From the NCBI GenBank assembly GCA_017559885.1, contig JAFYQN010000089.1, positions 1-24,315 on the forward strand: a stretch of DNA of 24,315 bases, written 5' to 3'. Positions 7,992 through 16,568 of the stretch are shown here, piece by piece (the first letter of the stretch is position 1; each line of letters opens with the position of its first letter). A program made the position numbers and the translations under genes. This DNA is from Clostridia bacterium. Lineage in GTDB: Bacteria > Bacillota > Clostridia > Oscillospirales > Acutalibacteraceae. A model generated the notes under the pieces. The model did no database searches. It had not been told where the DNA came from and saw only the letters and a list, made by a program, of their open reading frames with translations.

Positions 7992-9668
7992 ATGAATTTT
8001 AAAATTTCTTTTAAAAGAATAGTATGTCTTTTAATTGCAGCGGCAATGGTTGTTACTGTTATCGGTTGTAGCCAAAAGACCACTAATAAGAAAAAGAAAG
8101 TTATTAAGAAAAAGGTAGTTATTGTTCAAAGCAACGACGACGTTCAGGATAATACCAACAATCTAAATAACGACAACGTAAACACGAACGATAAGATAAA
8201 TACCCTAAAACCGCGTGAAATTCCCGGCATTAAAACTAAGACCGAGAAATACAAAGAAGTGTTTACTCCCGAATTTGAGAGTAAAAACGTTGATTGGGCA
8301 GGTCCCGACGGTTACACAATCGTTTATGATTCTGACGCGGTTGAAAACAGAGTATTGGCAAACAAACTTGCAACATTCTTTAAAGATGGCGAAAACGTTA
8401 TTCTTTCTGTTAAAGCAGATACAGATTCTACCATAGTTAATGACGGCAAGTTGATTCTTATTGGCGATACCGCGTTCAAGACTTCTAAACTCAAAGAAAC
8501 CGAGTTTGCAGTAACGTTGCTCGATAACGGCAACCTCTTCTTTGAGGGTGGACACAACACAATGGTTGAAAAAGCAGTAGACTGGTTTAGAACGGTTGAG
8601 CGTGTAGAGGGTAAAGTTGCTACTCTTACAGGTACTCAAGATGACTTTACAAGCAAAGTTACAGTTTTAGGCAAAGATTACGTTTACGTTTGGGGCGACG
8701 AGTTTGACGGCGACGAGTTTATGGATACCAGTAAATGGGGTCAACGTATGCGTAACGAGTATTCTGACCTTAAGATTGTACATAATGACCCTCATTTCCA
8801 GTACGTAGAAAACGGCAGACTTAGAATTTCGGTTGACCGTTACTTTGATCCTGCTGACGGCGATATTGGTTGGGGCGCTCACGGTTCTTGTAACAGTTAC
8901 GGTGATATGATTTTCCAAAACGGTTATCTTGAAATGAAGGTTCGTTTTGACTACGGTCAGGGTTCTTTCCCGGCGCTTTGGCTTATGACCGACAGCTCGC
9001 CGCTTGAAAGGTACGTTCCTAATTACGAGCAGTATAGCGGTCGTTACTTCAACCTTGAAACCGATATATTCGAGTTCTTTGGTAAGGGCACTCATGCCGC
9101 TGCAAATATGCACAAGTGGTACGATTCGTCTAAAGCCGTTCAGATTATGGATGAAGATGGCAACCCAACAAAACTTTATACCGTTTATGGTGTGAACGGT
9201 GTTGAACTTACCGATTACATTAAAAACGGCTGGAGCGGTTGGGGTCAAGGTCGCTATTCATCATTTAGTTGGGAATGGAGAGACCTTGCAAACACATTCA
9301 ACTTTAGCGAAGAGGAAAGCAAAACGCTTTACAAGGATTATCACCTATATCAAATGATTTACACACCCGAATCGGTTAAATTTGGTATAGATAACAACTG
9401 GTATTGTGAATGGCCGCTTGAAGTTGCTTTTGACTATATCGACGGCATCGATCCCACCAACAATAATAACGGTGTTGGTATGAACTTCTGGCATTACTTG
9501 TTCCTTGACCAGTACGTATACCCACCATCACGTGCAGAAGAAAAGGGTGCTGACGCTGTTATAACAATTGACTCTGCTCCTCTTGACAGTTACGTTGATT
9601 ACGTTCGCTTGTATCAGTTACCCGATCAAATCGCAATAATTACAAGCGCCGGTGTTGGTATGGAATAA
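7992..9668 (+). CDS. GH16 family endo-beta-glucanase/laminarinase-like lipoprotein
   Basis: 558 residues with GAAAGGA upstream of ATG 7992. The N-terminus is a lipoprotein signal with lipobox VIGC, so Cys26 would be lipidated and the enzyme held on the outer membrane face. A Lys/Asn/Asp-rich linker follows, then an alpha/beta domain at about 104-225 (GYTIVYDS, LILIGDTAF, LFFEGG) resembling the N-terminal domain of GH20/GH67 enzymes. The GH16 domain runs from about 234 (VWGDEFDG) to about 540 (YVDYVRLYQ). Its catalytic signature ETDIFE at 356-361 is the E-x-D-x-x-E form, with E356 as nucleophile and E361 as acid/base, as in laminarinase/lichenase-type members. GH16 enzymes cut beta-1,3 or mixed beta-1,3/1,4 glucans, agar, carrageenan or xyloglucan; the subfamily cannot be assigned here. 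It is the last gene before a strong terminator and is likely co-transcribed with the GLUG protein 18 bases upstream. Its tail past the GH16 fold is short (about 15 residues). Confidence 0.88.
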   Translation: MNFKISFKRIVCLLIAAAMVVTVIGCSQKTTNKKKKVIKKKVVIVQSNDDVQDNTNNLNNDNVNTNDKINTLKPREIPGIKTKTEKYKEVFTPEFESKNVDWAGPDGYTIVYDSDAVENRVLANKLATFFKDGENVILSVKADTDSTIVNDGKLILIGDTAFKTSKLKETEFAVTLLDNGNLFFEGGHNTMVEKAVDWFRTVERVEGKVATLTGTQDDFTSKVTVLGKDYVYVWGDEFDGDEFMDTSKWGQRMRNEYSDLKIVHNDPHFQYVENGRLRISVDRYFDPADGDIGWGAHGSCNSYGDMIFQNGYLEMKVRFDYGQGSFPALWLMTDSSPLERYVPNYEQYSGRYFNLETDIFEFFGKGTHAAANMHKWYDSSKAVQIMDEDGNPTKLYTVYGVNGVELTDYIKNGWSGWGQGRYSSFSWEWRDLANTFNFSEEESKTLYKDYHLYQMIYTPESVKFGIDNNWYCEWPLEVAFDYIDGIDPTNNNNGVGMNFWHYLFLDQYVYPPSRAEEKGADAVITIDSAPLDSYVDYVRLYQLPDQIAIITSAGVGME

Positions 9669-9708
9669 TTACCAATTTAATCAAAATTAGAACATAACCG
9701 TAAAAAAC

Positions 9709-9747
9709 AAAAAGGAGAAGATTCGTTTTTCGAATCTTCTCCTTTTT
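9709..9747. terminator. bidirectional rho-independent terminator
   Basis: A perfect 17-bp inverted repeat (9709-9725 with 9731-9747) around a five-T loop, starting with AAAAAGGAGAAG and ending CTTCTCCTTTTT. The A-run and T-run make it work in both directions. It lies between the converging GH16 lipoprotein gene and the FAD-oxidoreductase gene, so it probably ends both transcripts. Confidence 0.93.
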
Positions 9748-9771
9748 GTCATTAAAAAATTAAAATTTGTT

Positions 9772-10974
9772 TTAAAATTCAAGCGCTACGTTATCTTTTT
9801 TTAATTGGTTTTGAAGCGCTACTACGTTCAAATTGCTAACTGCTAAACTATCTTTAGCGCACATTGCCGCCGCAGTGCCTGCCGCCTGACCCGAAACCGC
9901 GCACGGCGGAATAACACGGGTTACCTGCCAACCCTCGCCTTCGGCTGAAATTATACTACCTGCGGCCAAAATGTTTGGATATTCTTTATTATAAAGCGTT
10001 GTATAAGGCAACATATATCTTGTGTCAGGTTTTCTAAAATCGCTAAAACATCCTACGCAGTCGCCAACGTCGGTTTTGCCACTTTCGGTGCCGTCAAGTG
10101 TTGTTTCGCCCACGATATGACGTATGGTTCTAAATTGTGGCATGGTAGGTATGCTTGAAAGTTCGTAATCGTTTTTACCAAAAGTTTTAATAATGCTAAA
10201 TGCCTCTTTTTTAGCGGCTTTAATAAATTCGTTAACCGAATCCGAAGTGGTGCCCGAACTGTCAAGTAATCCGTCTTTTTCCTCGGCATAAAAGCCGTTT
10301 CCGCCTGCCCAATTCCATTTGCGGAACGATAACAAATCTTTTTCGCTATCGTAATTTTCAAGTTCTTTTTTAGAAAAACCGTGAGATACGTAAACCAACT
10401 TGTTTTGACCGTCTACGGTAGGCATACCAGCGCGATGACAAACAGTAGCGTCGCCTGTGGCGTCAATAATTACTTTTGCAGGATAAAATTCCTTACCGCT
10501 TACCGTTTCTGCCATAATGCCAAGGCATAATTTGTTTTGCATTACGGGGTATACCGCATAGGTATCGAAACGAATATCGGCGCCGCTTTCACGCACATAT
10601 TCATCAAGCGCCAAAGAAAAAGTCATAGGCGAATAAAAGGTGGTGTATCTACCGCCTGACGGATTTTTGTTTTGAGGGTTTCCGCCCCATTGAGGCGGCA
10701 AACAATCGAAACCATATTTTACCGAAAGTTTAATAAGTTCTTCGCCAATACCAAAAACCAATTGCTTTCCTTTGCCGTCGCACAGTGGCTCATACCATGC
10801 GATAAGACCAACTGTTGCAAGTCCGCCTAAATTTATTTGTTTTTCTATAAGCAAGGTTTTAGCGCCGTTTCTTGCAGAGGCAACCGCCGCCGAAATGCCG
10901 GCAATACCGCCACCGACAACCACTACGTCATAAGACGGTTTTTCAATTATCTGTCTGTTATCGCACAATAACAT
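9772..10974 (-). CDS. FAD-dependent oxidoreductase (FAD_oxidored family)
   Basis: 400 residues on the minus strand. ATG at 10974 is chosen because AGGAG (complement of 10983-10987) sits eight bases upstream; a GTG three codons earlier overlaps that site. A Rossmann dinucleotide motif at the N-terminus, DVVVVGGGIAGISAA (GxGxxG at residues 21-26), ends at the acidic residue of LLIEK. Then come GGLAT, the second nucleotide-contact strand VIIDATGDATV, and the C-terminal FAD-closing segment NILAAGSIISAEGEGWQVTRVIPPC followed by SGQAAGTAAA. This order is typical of the FAD_oxidored group (PF12831 type), secreted or cytosolic flavoproteins of mostly unknown substrate that are common in polysaccharide-use loci. 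No signal peptide is present, so it should be cytoplasmic. It stands alone, transcribed against both flanking surface-protein operons. Confidence 0.9.
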   Translation of the reverse strand: MLLCDNRQIIEKPSYDVVVVGGGIAGISAAVASARNGAKTLLIEKQINLGGLATVGLIAWYEPLCDGKGKQLVFGIGEELIKLSVKYGFDCLPPQWGGNPQNKNPSGGRYTTFYSPMTFSLALDEYVRESGADIRFDTYAVYPVMQNKLCLGIMAETVSGKEFYPAKVIIDATGDATVCHRAGMPTVDGQNKLVYVSHGFSKKELENYDSEKDLLSFRKWNWAGGNGFYAEEKDGLLDSSGTTSDSVNEFIKAAKKEAFSIIKTFGKNDYELSSIPTMPQFRTIRHIVGETTLDGTESGKTDVGDCVGCFSDFRKPDTRYMLPYTTLYNKEYPNILAAGSIISAEGEGWQVTRVIPPCAVSGQAAGTAAAMCAKDSLAVSNLNVVALQNQLKKDNVALEF

Positions 10975-10983
10975 AAAGCTCAC

Positions 10984-11247
10984 TCCTAATTATATAGAGC
11001 GTTAAAAACGCATTTAAAAACAACTGTTTTTATCTGTAATTGTTATTATAATATCATATCAAAGCCAAATATACAATAGTTTTTTAAAATAAAAAACATC
11101 AAGAAATTTGCATTAATAATATGAATTTTTTATTGATAAATCGATTCAATAAAGTGTTAGTGACACATCTATATGGGGCAGAAAGGCCGATTTTTAAATT
11201 AGGATAATATTTTTGTGTATTTAGTCAAAAAATTTGCATAAATTAAT
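10984..11247. other. divergent intergenic region, upstream part
   Basis: About 340 bases (to 11326) separate the divergent oxidoreductase and cohesin-like GLUG genes. A TATAAT read on the minus strand near 11050 could be the -10 of the oxidoreductase promoter, but no good -35 stands at 16-18 bases. The 15-base element TCAARAAATTTGCAT occurs twice (11099-11113 and 11225-11239, 14 of 15 identical), 126 bases apart, and could be a regulator site. No convincing gene or RNA structure is seen. Confidence 0.4.
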
Positions 11248-11276
11248 TTGAAAACTTTTATTTAATGATTTATACT
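11248..11276 (+). promoter_or_regulatory. sigma-A type promoter for the cohesin-like GLUG operon
   Basis: TTGAAA at 11248-11253 and TATACT at 11271-11276 with exactly 17 bases between them, each five of six consensus positions. Transcription would start near 11283, giving a leader of about 44 bases that carries AAAGGAG at 11309-11315 before the ATG at 11327. A second TATAAT at 11276-11281 overlaps. Confidence 0.72.
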
Positions 11277-11326
11277 ATAATAGTAAATCTATATTCATAA
11301 TAAATGTAAAAGGAGACTGAGAGATT

Positions 11327-14300
11327 ATGACAAACAAATCGTTATCTAAGGTGTTGTCTATTGTTCTCACAATTTCAATTTGCGTAACTGCAATTTGCGG
11401 TTGTGTTATTGCCGCAAACGCAATAGACACGCCCGAATTTATTATCGAGGGTAGCAATTGCAATCAAAACGACGTTAGCGCTTCTGCTAAGGTAACGTTC
11501 AATATGCCCGAAGGCATGGGTATGGCGGCAGGCATGTTTACTATCGATAATACAAACGGATGGTATAAGTCGGTTGATGCATCGCTTAACAGCGAGCTTA
11601 ACGATGCTTCCGATGTTGTAGACGTGCGCGCAGAGGATGGCGTTGTTTTATTTGAAATTTTCGATTCCGAATCCTCCCCAAAACTTTATAACACAATAAC
11701 TTTAAAACTCGATTTTGTGTTTAAAGACGGTGGCATCACCGATACAATTAAGATTAAACTTACCGACGTGGAACTTAACGGTATATATGGCGATGAAAAC
11801 TACACAAACGTTGCCGACAATAGTACCGATGCATACTTTACAATAGGTTGTCAGCACGTTTACGCTGTGTCAGGCGACCCTATATCAACCTCAGACAAGT
11901 ACGCTTACAGTGTGTATAACGGAGCTACCTGTACCCTTTGCGGCGAAACAAAGGCAGATTATCAAGTAGTGCCTCAAGGCGACGAAGACGGCGGCATTGT
12001 TGAGTTGTGGGACGGACGTGATGAAAACGGTGCTTGGATTAGTTGGCAATATTCAACCTTTGAAGGTAGCGGTACCGAGGAAGACCCATACATTATAAAA
12101 TACTCTGAACAGTTGGCATATCTTACAACCTCAAGCGCTTCAACTTATGCTACAACAGTTGGCAAGTACTACAAAGTTGATGATAGTATAAAGGCGTTTA
12201 ATATGAACACAACAGGTCTTGACCTTAGCGGCGATATGACTGCTCAAGAGGTTTACAATCTTCTTAACGACGAAGTTGTTAATCGTGTATATTGGGCTTC
12301 CCCAACATTTGCAGGTATATTTGATGGTAACGGCGCCACTATTTATGGTCTACATACAGGACATATGAATTACGTTGAAAACGGCACAAGCAAAACAACC
12401 GAGCAAAGTGCAGCATTGTTTCCAAAAGTTACAGCAGGCGCAGTTATTAAAAATATAACACTCAAAAACTCATATATGTACACAAACAGTACCGGTGCAT
12501 ATGCAGGTGGTATAATTGGTGAAATTACTACTGATGCGGCTACTAACAATTCGACAGCCGATACAGTGTATGTTGAAAACTGTGTTGTTCATGACTGTTA
12601 TATCGGTAGCAAAAATACAAATGTCGCACCTGGCGTTATAGTGTGTTCTGCAACATCAAATGCATATTTAAATATCAGTAATATTTTGGTATATGATAAC
12701 GAAGTCAGCAATGCAAAAAATACAATTAAGTCTGTTGTAGGTGTTGCAAGCAAATGCTATATTCCCGAAGGTGCTACATCAAACGTAACAAATAACAGAC
12801 TTATTGATTCTGTTGTTTTGGGCGCGGCGCCTTATGATGCTAACGGTAGTTGGTGGTTTAAAGCGTGCGACCAGAAAATATTCCAAAACGTATACTTTGA
12901 TAACACAATTGCTACATCAGGTTTTGGCAACTACAGCTACGCAAATTCAAAACTTACACAACTTTCAAGTGTTGATGCGGCGAAAGGTGCCGCTGCAATG
13001 ACAAATATGCCCGACCTTGATTGGAACACCAATGAAAACCCCGATGGCGTATGGTTTACAGGTTTTGAGGGTCAATATCCTACATTGCTTAAGAAAACTG
13101 CCCAAACAGTAGCGAGCGGTACAAGCAACGATTGGAAACTTTTAGGCGTAAATATTGTTTATGCCGATGATGGTAGTTTTGCGCTTAACTTCCATTATGA
13201 ACCTAAATACGATAGTGACGTAAAACTTTATATAGTTAATGCGCAAAATGAAAACAAAACAAAAATTTTAACCGAGCATACTGTATCTTCATTTGCAGGC
13301 ACAATACTTTCTAATGAGGCGAGAATGTTTACGCTTGAAGGTATTTCTGCTAAAGATATAAGCGCTTTGTGGTTGCCGACTATTTTTACCACAAATAATA
13401 CAGGTGACCAAATAGTTTATGGCGAAACCGCGCAAATTTCGGTAGGCGATTATGCCGAAAGCGTTGTTATGGGCGACGCGGTTTATAGCGAAGGCGCAAC
13501 CGACACTCAAAAAACAGCCGACAAAAACGTAGCGGCAGCGCTTATCAACTTCTGTCAGGCATCTAACAACGCTTTAAGCGTTACAACAGTCGAAAGCGCA
13601 ACTGCCGCAACCGTTATAGAAAAATGGGACCAATATGAAAACGGTCAATACGTAGGTTGGTACAACACTAATATTTCGGGTGAAGGTACCAAAGAATCAC
13701 CCTATATTATCGACTCAGCCGAAAAATTGGCTTACGTATGTAAAGAGGTAATTTCGGCAGGCGTTTATTATAAAGTAGCCGATAATATTAAAGCGTTTGA
13801 TATGAATACAGTAGCAGGCGTTGACCTTACTGTAGATAATATTACTGCAAACGAAGTTAAGACTGCAGTTGCAGACAAAATACTTGGTAAAGTTTGGCAT
13901 CCAAACTACTCGGGTTGCTTCGCAGGTAACTTTGACGGTAATGGCGTAACTATCTATGGTTTATATGCAGGTCCGGCTTATTATAATCAAGCAAGTTATG
14001 ATAGTGGCTCTAAAGCCGGTTGTGTATCAGGCGCATTATTTAGCAAGATTGATACAAGCACGGCTACTTTTAAAAACTTCACTATTAAAAATTCATATTT
14101 TACAGGCGGTAACTGTGGCGCAGTTTTTGCAGAAACAACTTTATCAGGTGGCTCTGCAAAGATTGATAACGTTATTGTTGCTAACTGCTATATTGAATCC
14201 ACCGGTGGTACAGGTGGCGCTATAGGCGGTTATTGTAAATCAAAAATTGATGATACAAATAAAATTTACACTTTAGATACAGTTGTGTTAAATAATTGCT

Positions 14301-14791
14301 TGGTATATGATAACGTCGTTTCAAATTCGAACGGTGTTGCGCCACGCCTTATTGGTTCTATACAAGCATGGCATTGGAATGGCAGTAGCAAAGTGATTGA
14401 CCCTAACTATTGTAGTTTTAATAATATTATTGCAATTGATTGCAATATTTTTGAATCAACAAGTTGGTGGTCAAGTCAAAAAGGCCTTTTCTCTAAATGT
14501 TATACAACCGAAACAAACATTTATTATAACACAACAATAACTGACATAACTCAACTTTCAAACGCTGATGCGGCTAAGGGTATTGCGGCAAAAACAAATA
14601 TGCCCGCTCTTGATTGGGAAACTGTTTGGATGTACGGTGATGAGGGTGAGTACCCCTCTATCGTGCTTACCGAAGGAAATCAGAAAAAGTTAAGGGAACA
14701 ATTAGTATTAGAAGCCAAACAAGTGAGGGTCAAGCATTTGTTCTTTTGGATCCAAGTAAGCCAAACTCTGAGAGCAACCCATATCTTGTAG
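11327..14791 (+). CDS. GLUG-repeat secreted protein with cohesin-like N-terminus (5' part of a frameshifted gene)
   Basis: 1154 residues as read, with AAAGGAG upstream. Signal peptide 1-32 (cleavage after ANA). Residues about 36-173 have the layout of a cohesin: a first strand, AKVTFNMPEGMG, a GMFTIDN strand, VVLFEIFDS, TITLKLDFVF, IKIKLTDVEL and a closing DAYFTI strand. The family call is by pattern only. A CTLC linker (202-205) leads to GLUG unit 1 at G247 (GSGTEEDPYI). A beta-sandwich domain follows at about 597-755, ending AAALINFCQASNNAL, like the C-terminal modules of clostridial surface proteins. Unit 2 begins at G785. The last 30-odd residues (after EGNQKK) are out of frame: continuous homology moves to the -1 frame, so the gene is interrupted near 14684-14688, an A5 run. 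Restoring one base joins it to the 14746-16290 frame as a protein of about 1654 residues. Sequencing error, mutation or phase variation are all possible. Confidence 0.82.
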   Translation: MTNKSLSKVLSIVLTISICVTAICGCVIAANAIDTPEFIIEGSNCNQNDVSASAKVTFNMPEGMGMAAGMFTIDNTNGWYKSVDASLNSELNDASDVVDVRAEDGVVLFEIFDSESSPKLYNTITLKLDFVFKDGGITDTIKIKLTDVELNGIYGDENYTNVADNSTDAYFTIGCQHVYAVSGDPISTSDKYAYSVYNGATCTLCGETKADYQVVPQGDEDGGIVELWDGRDENGAWISWQYSTFEGSGTEEDPYIIKYSEQLAYLTTSSASTYATTVGKYYKVDDSIKAFNMNTTGLDLSGDMTAQEVYNLLNDEVVNRVYWASPTFAGIFDGNGATIYGLHTGHMNYVENGTSKTTEQSAALFPKVTAGAVIKNITLKNSYMYTNSTGAYAGGIIGEITTDAATNNSTADTVYVENCVVHDCYIGSKNTNVAPGVIVCSATSNAYLNISNILVYDNEVSNAKNTIKSVVGVASKCYIPEGATSNVTNNRLIDSVVLGAAPYDANGSWWFKACDQKIFQNVYFDNTIATSGFGNYSYANSKLTQLSSVDAAKGAAAMTNMPDLDWNTNENPDGVWFTGFEGQYPTLLKKTAQTVASGTSNDWKLLGVNIVYADDGSFALNFHYEPKYDSDVKLYIVNAQNENKTKILTEHTVSSFAGTILSNEARMFTLEGISAKDISALWLPTIFTTNNTGDQIVYGETAQISVGDYAESVVMGDAVYSEGATDTQKTADKNVAAALINFCQASNNALSVTTVESATAATVIEKWDQYENGQYVGWYNTNISGEGTKESPYIIDSAEKLAYVCKEVISAGVYYKVADNIKAFDMNTVAGVDLTVDNITANEVKTAVADKILGKVWHPNYSGCFAGNFDGNGVTIYGLYAGPAYYNQASYDSGSKAGCVSGALFSKIDTSTATFKNFTIKNSYFTGGNCGAVFAETTLSGGSAKIDNVIVANCYIESTGGTGGAIGGYCKSKIDDTNKIYTLDTVVLNNCLVYDNVVSNSNGVAPRLIGSIQAWHWNGSSKVIDPNYCSFNNIIAIDCNIFESTSWWSSQKGLFSKCYTTETNIYYNTTITDITQLSNADAAKGIAAKTNMPALDWETVWMYGDEGEYPSIVLTEGNQKKLREQLVLEAKQVRVKHLFFWIQVSQTLRATHIL

Positions 14792-16290
14792 AAACCGCTG
14801 CGCAAATGTATATGCTTATGCGTGGTCTCGCCAAAGATAGTAATGGTACAAACATTTCAACAACAGGTTCATCAAACTACTTTAAGGTTGCAGATGGTAT
14901 TGATGCATTTTATATGACAAGCGCTGACCTTGCTGAACTTACAAACGTTGATGATGTTATGGCTTGGTTTGAAAACGCATCAAATACTGATAAAAAAGTT
15001 GTTTGGGCAGGGACACCGTTCTCGGGTCATTTTGACGGTAACGGCGTTGAAATTTATGGTGTTTATGGTCAGGATAATAACATTGCTGGTTTGTTCCCAC
15101 TCGTATACGGAAATGCTACTATAAAGAATGTGACTGTAAAGAATTCTTATCTTTTGTCTAACATATCCGGCGGTATAATTGGTAAAACGCAAAATGATGC
15201 AAGCAATACATACACCATAACAATAGAAAATTGCAAGGTAATTAATAGTTATATATCGGCAAAAACTAACGGCGCGTATGCAGGCGCGGCATCACTTGTT
15301 GCTCAGGCATACAACAATAATATAATTGCAAACGATATCTTAATTTATGGTAATAAATTTGGTGAAAATCCTGCAGAACATTCGTACGGATTGGTGTCAT
15401 ATGGCGGCGGAACAGCGTGTTCTTTCTCAAATATTATATCAATTGGTTATCCACCATATCGTGTTGCATATCCCGCCGATAATCGAAACAATTCATATCA
15501 CTATCTTAAAAACTCGATTTATTCAGGCGTTTATACCGATCAACCGGCTACAGCAACGGGATATTGGAGTTCTATCAACAATGTATTTAATTATAACTCC
15601 GACGAGATTAAACAAATTTCTGTTAAGGATATAAAAGGTTTAAATGCTGTGGCAAATATGCCATATCTTGCTTGGGCAAGTAATGGTGGCGATTGGTATC
15701 CGGGTGGAATTGGTGATTATCCCGGATTTGAAGAAGTAGGTACAATGCCATCGTATATACAATCGCTTTATGACAGCGTGGTTTTGGATACGGTTGACAA
15801 CTACGGTGACAGCGCAGCAGGTTTTGGTGTATACGCTACGTCACTTAACCTTAACTCTAACCCATATATGTCATTTGCATTTGAATTTGGCGGCGAGTAT
15901 AAGGAAAACCGTGACAAGATTACAGTTAAATTTACCTATACCGTAAATGGTACTGACTACACCTACGAAACAACCCCTCCTAAATTTGAGGGCGATGGAA
16001 CAATTAATGGCACAAACAATTGGTACAATAGACCTTCAGCAGGTCGTTTCCATACGTTTAGATTTAAGAACATCCCCGTTGAAGCGCTTGCTAACCCAAT
16101 CAAAGTTGAAGCAAGTTATAACGGTGGCAAATATGTAAACCTTGGTTCATATAGCGTAGAAGGTTTAGGTGTTGAATTTGAAAGAGCAAATAGATTAAAC
16201 CCATGCGACTACTACGCAACACGTATAGAAGCTGTAAAAGCGCTTTTGTTCTATACACAAATGATTCACGCGCGCTATGGCAACGCGTAA
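14746..16290 (+). CDS. GLUG-repeat secreted protein, 3' part of the frameshifted gene
   Basis: 514 residues from a TTG codon, but with no ribosome site of its own. The frame is open back to 14650, overlapping the upstream part by more than 100 bases, which fits one gene broken by a single missing base rather than two genes. It has no signal peptide. Residues 1 to about 330 are GLUG unit 3 (SESNPYLVETAAQM, FSGHFDGNGVEIYGVYG, AGLFPLVYG, IKNVTVKNSY, closing NMPYLAW and GDYPGF). Residues about 335-514 are a second copy of the beta-sandwich plus helical tail (KFTYTVNGTDYTY, FHTFRFKNIPVEAL, YATRIEAVKALLFY), parallel to the domain at 597-755 of the upstream part. If the frame is not corrected in vivo, this portion is not secreted and is effectively a pseudogene remnant. 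The small peptide gene starts 30 bases after the stop. Confidence 0.78.
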   Translation: MDPSKPNSESNPYLVETAAQMYMLMRGLAKDSNGTNISTTGSSNYFKVADGIDAFYMTSADLAELTNVDDVMAWFENASNTDKKVVWAGTPFSGHFDGNGVEIYGVYGQDNNIAGLFPLVYGNATIKNVTVKNSYLLSNISGGIIGKTQNDASNTYTITIENCKVINSYISAKTNGAYAGAASLVAQAYNNNIIANDILIYGNKFGENPAEHSYGLVSYGGGTACSFSNIISIGYPPYRVAYPADNRNNSYHYLKNSIYSGVYTDQPATATGYWSSINNVFNYNSDEIKQISVKDIKGLNAVANMPYLAWASNGGDWYPGGIGDYPGFEEVGTMPSYIQSLYDSVVLDTVDNYGDSAAGFGVYATSLNLNSNPYMSFAFEFGGEYKENRDKITVKFTYTVNGTDYTYETTPPKFEGDGTINGTNNWYNRPSAGRFHTFRFKNIPVEALANPIKVEASYNGGKYVNLGSYSVEGLGVEFERANRLNPCDYYATRIEAVKALLFYTQMIHARYGNA

Positions 16291-16319
16291 CGATAATATT
16301 AAAAGGAGAGATTTGAGTT

Positions 16320-16433
16320 ATGTTTAAAAAAGCAGAAATAGAAATCTACGAATTACAACTTAATGATATTATCGTTACAAGCGAACCCTGGTGGGGCGAC
16401 GACGAAGACGATATCTTCGCTGAAGGCGAATAA
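16320..16433 (+). CDS. small acidic peptide of 37 residues
   Basis: ATG at 16320 with a strong AAAAGGAGAG site (GGAG ends 11 bases upstream); TAA at 16431-16433. The peptide begins MFKKAEIEIYELQLNDIIVTS, continues with a Trp-Trp pair (EPWWGDDEDD) and ends in an acidic tail. The opening 'KxxEIEIxELxxNDIIxTS' follows a pattern I associate with short hypothetical peptides of gut clostridia, often written KPEIEVIEL..DVI.TS; no function is known to me. It has no signal peptide, no Cys and no recognised RiPP maturation partner nearby. It lies 30 bases after the GLUG gene and before the palindromic repeats, so it should be co-transcribed with the GLUG gene. Roles as a signalling peptide, a precursor or a small interaction partner are all guesses. 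The clean ribosome site and family-like N-terminus make it a real gene rather than chance. Confidence 0.7.
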   Translation: MFKKAEIEIYELQLNDIIVTSEPWWGDDEDDIFAEGE

Positions 16434-16470
16434 GTAGTAGATAAAAACAATCTCGCAAAGACAAACTCAT

Positions 16471-16559
16471 GTCATTACGAGGAGCGTGAGCGACGTGGTA
16501 ATCCGTAATATCCAAGAGAAAAAACGGATTGCCACAGGGCTACCGCCCTTCGCAATGAC
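16471..16559. repeat. palindromic intergenic repeat, copy A
   Basis: An 89-base imperfect palindrome opening GTCATTACGAGGAGCG and ending TTCGCAATGAC. Internal complementary blocks (GTGGTAATCCG with CGGATTGCCAC; GGGC with GCCC) would fold it into one long hairpin. It belongs to the widespread 'GTCATTGCGAGGAGC...GCAATGAC' class of non-coding repeats scattered between genes in many bacterial genomes, probably spread as small non-autonomous elements. Confidence 0.85.
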
Positions 16560-16568
16560 GAACGCGAA

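Noticed and set aside
8205..9248. Long antisense frames of 144 and 193 residues inside the GH16 lipoprotein gene
   Set aside because: They are shadows of a clearly coding strand with GH16 motifs; the translations are low-complexity and match no family pattern.
11121..11207. A 28-codon ATG frame in the divergent intergenic region
   Set aside because: No Shine-Dalgarno site, ordinary AT-rich composition, and it lies upstream of the identified promoter.
11151..11210. Riboswitch or small RNA before the cohesin-like GLUG gene (GGGGCAGAAAGGCCG region)
   Set aside because: Only a short GC-rich patch upstream of the predicted promoter; no stable multi-helix structure or known riboswitch core could be drawn.
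11379..11410. Lipobox in the cohesin-like protein (ICGC near residue 26)
   Set aside because: Cys at the -2 position fits poorly, and a standard signal peptidase I site (ANA, after residue 32) follows directly.
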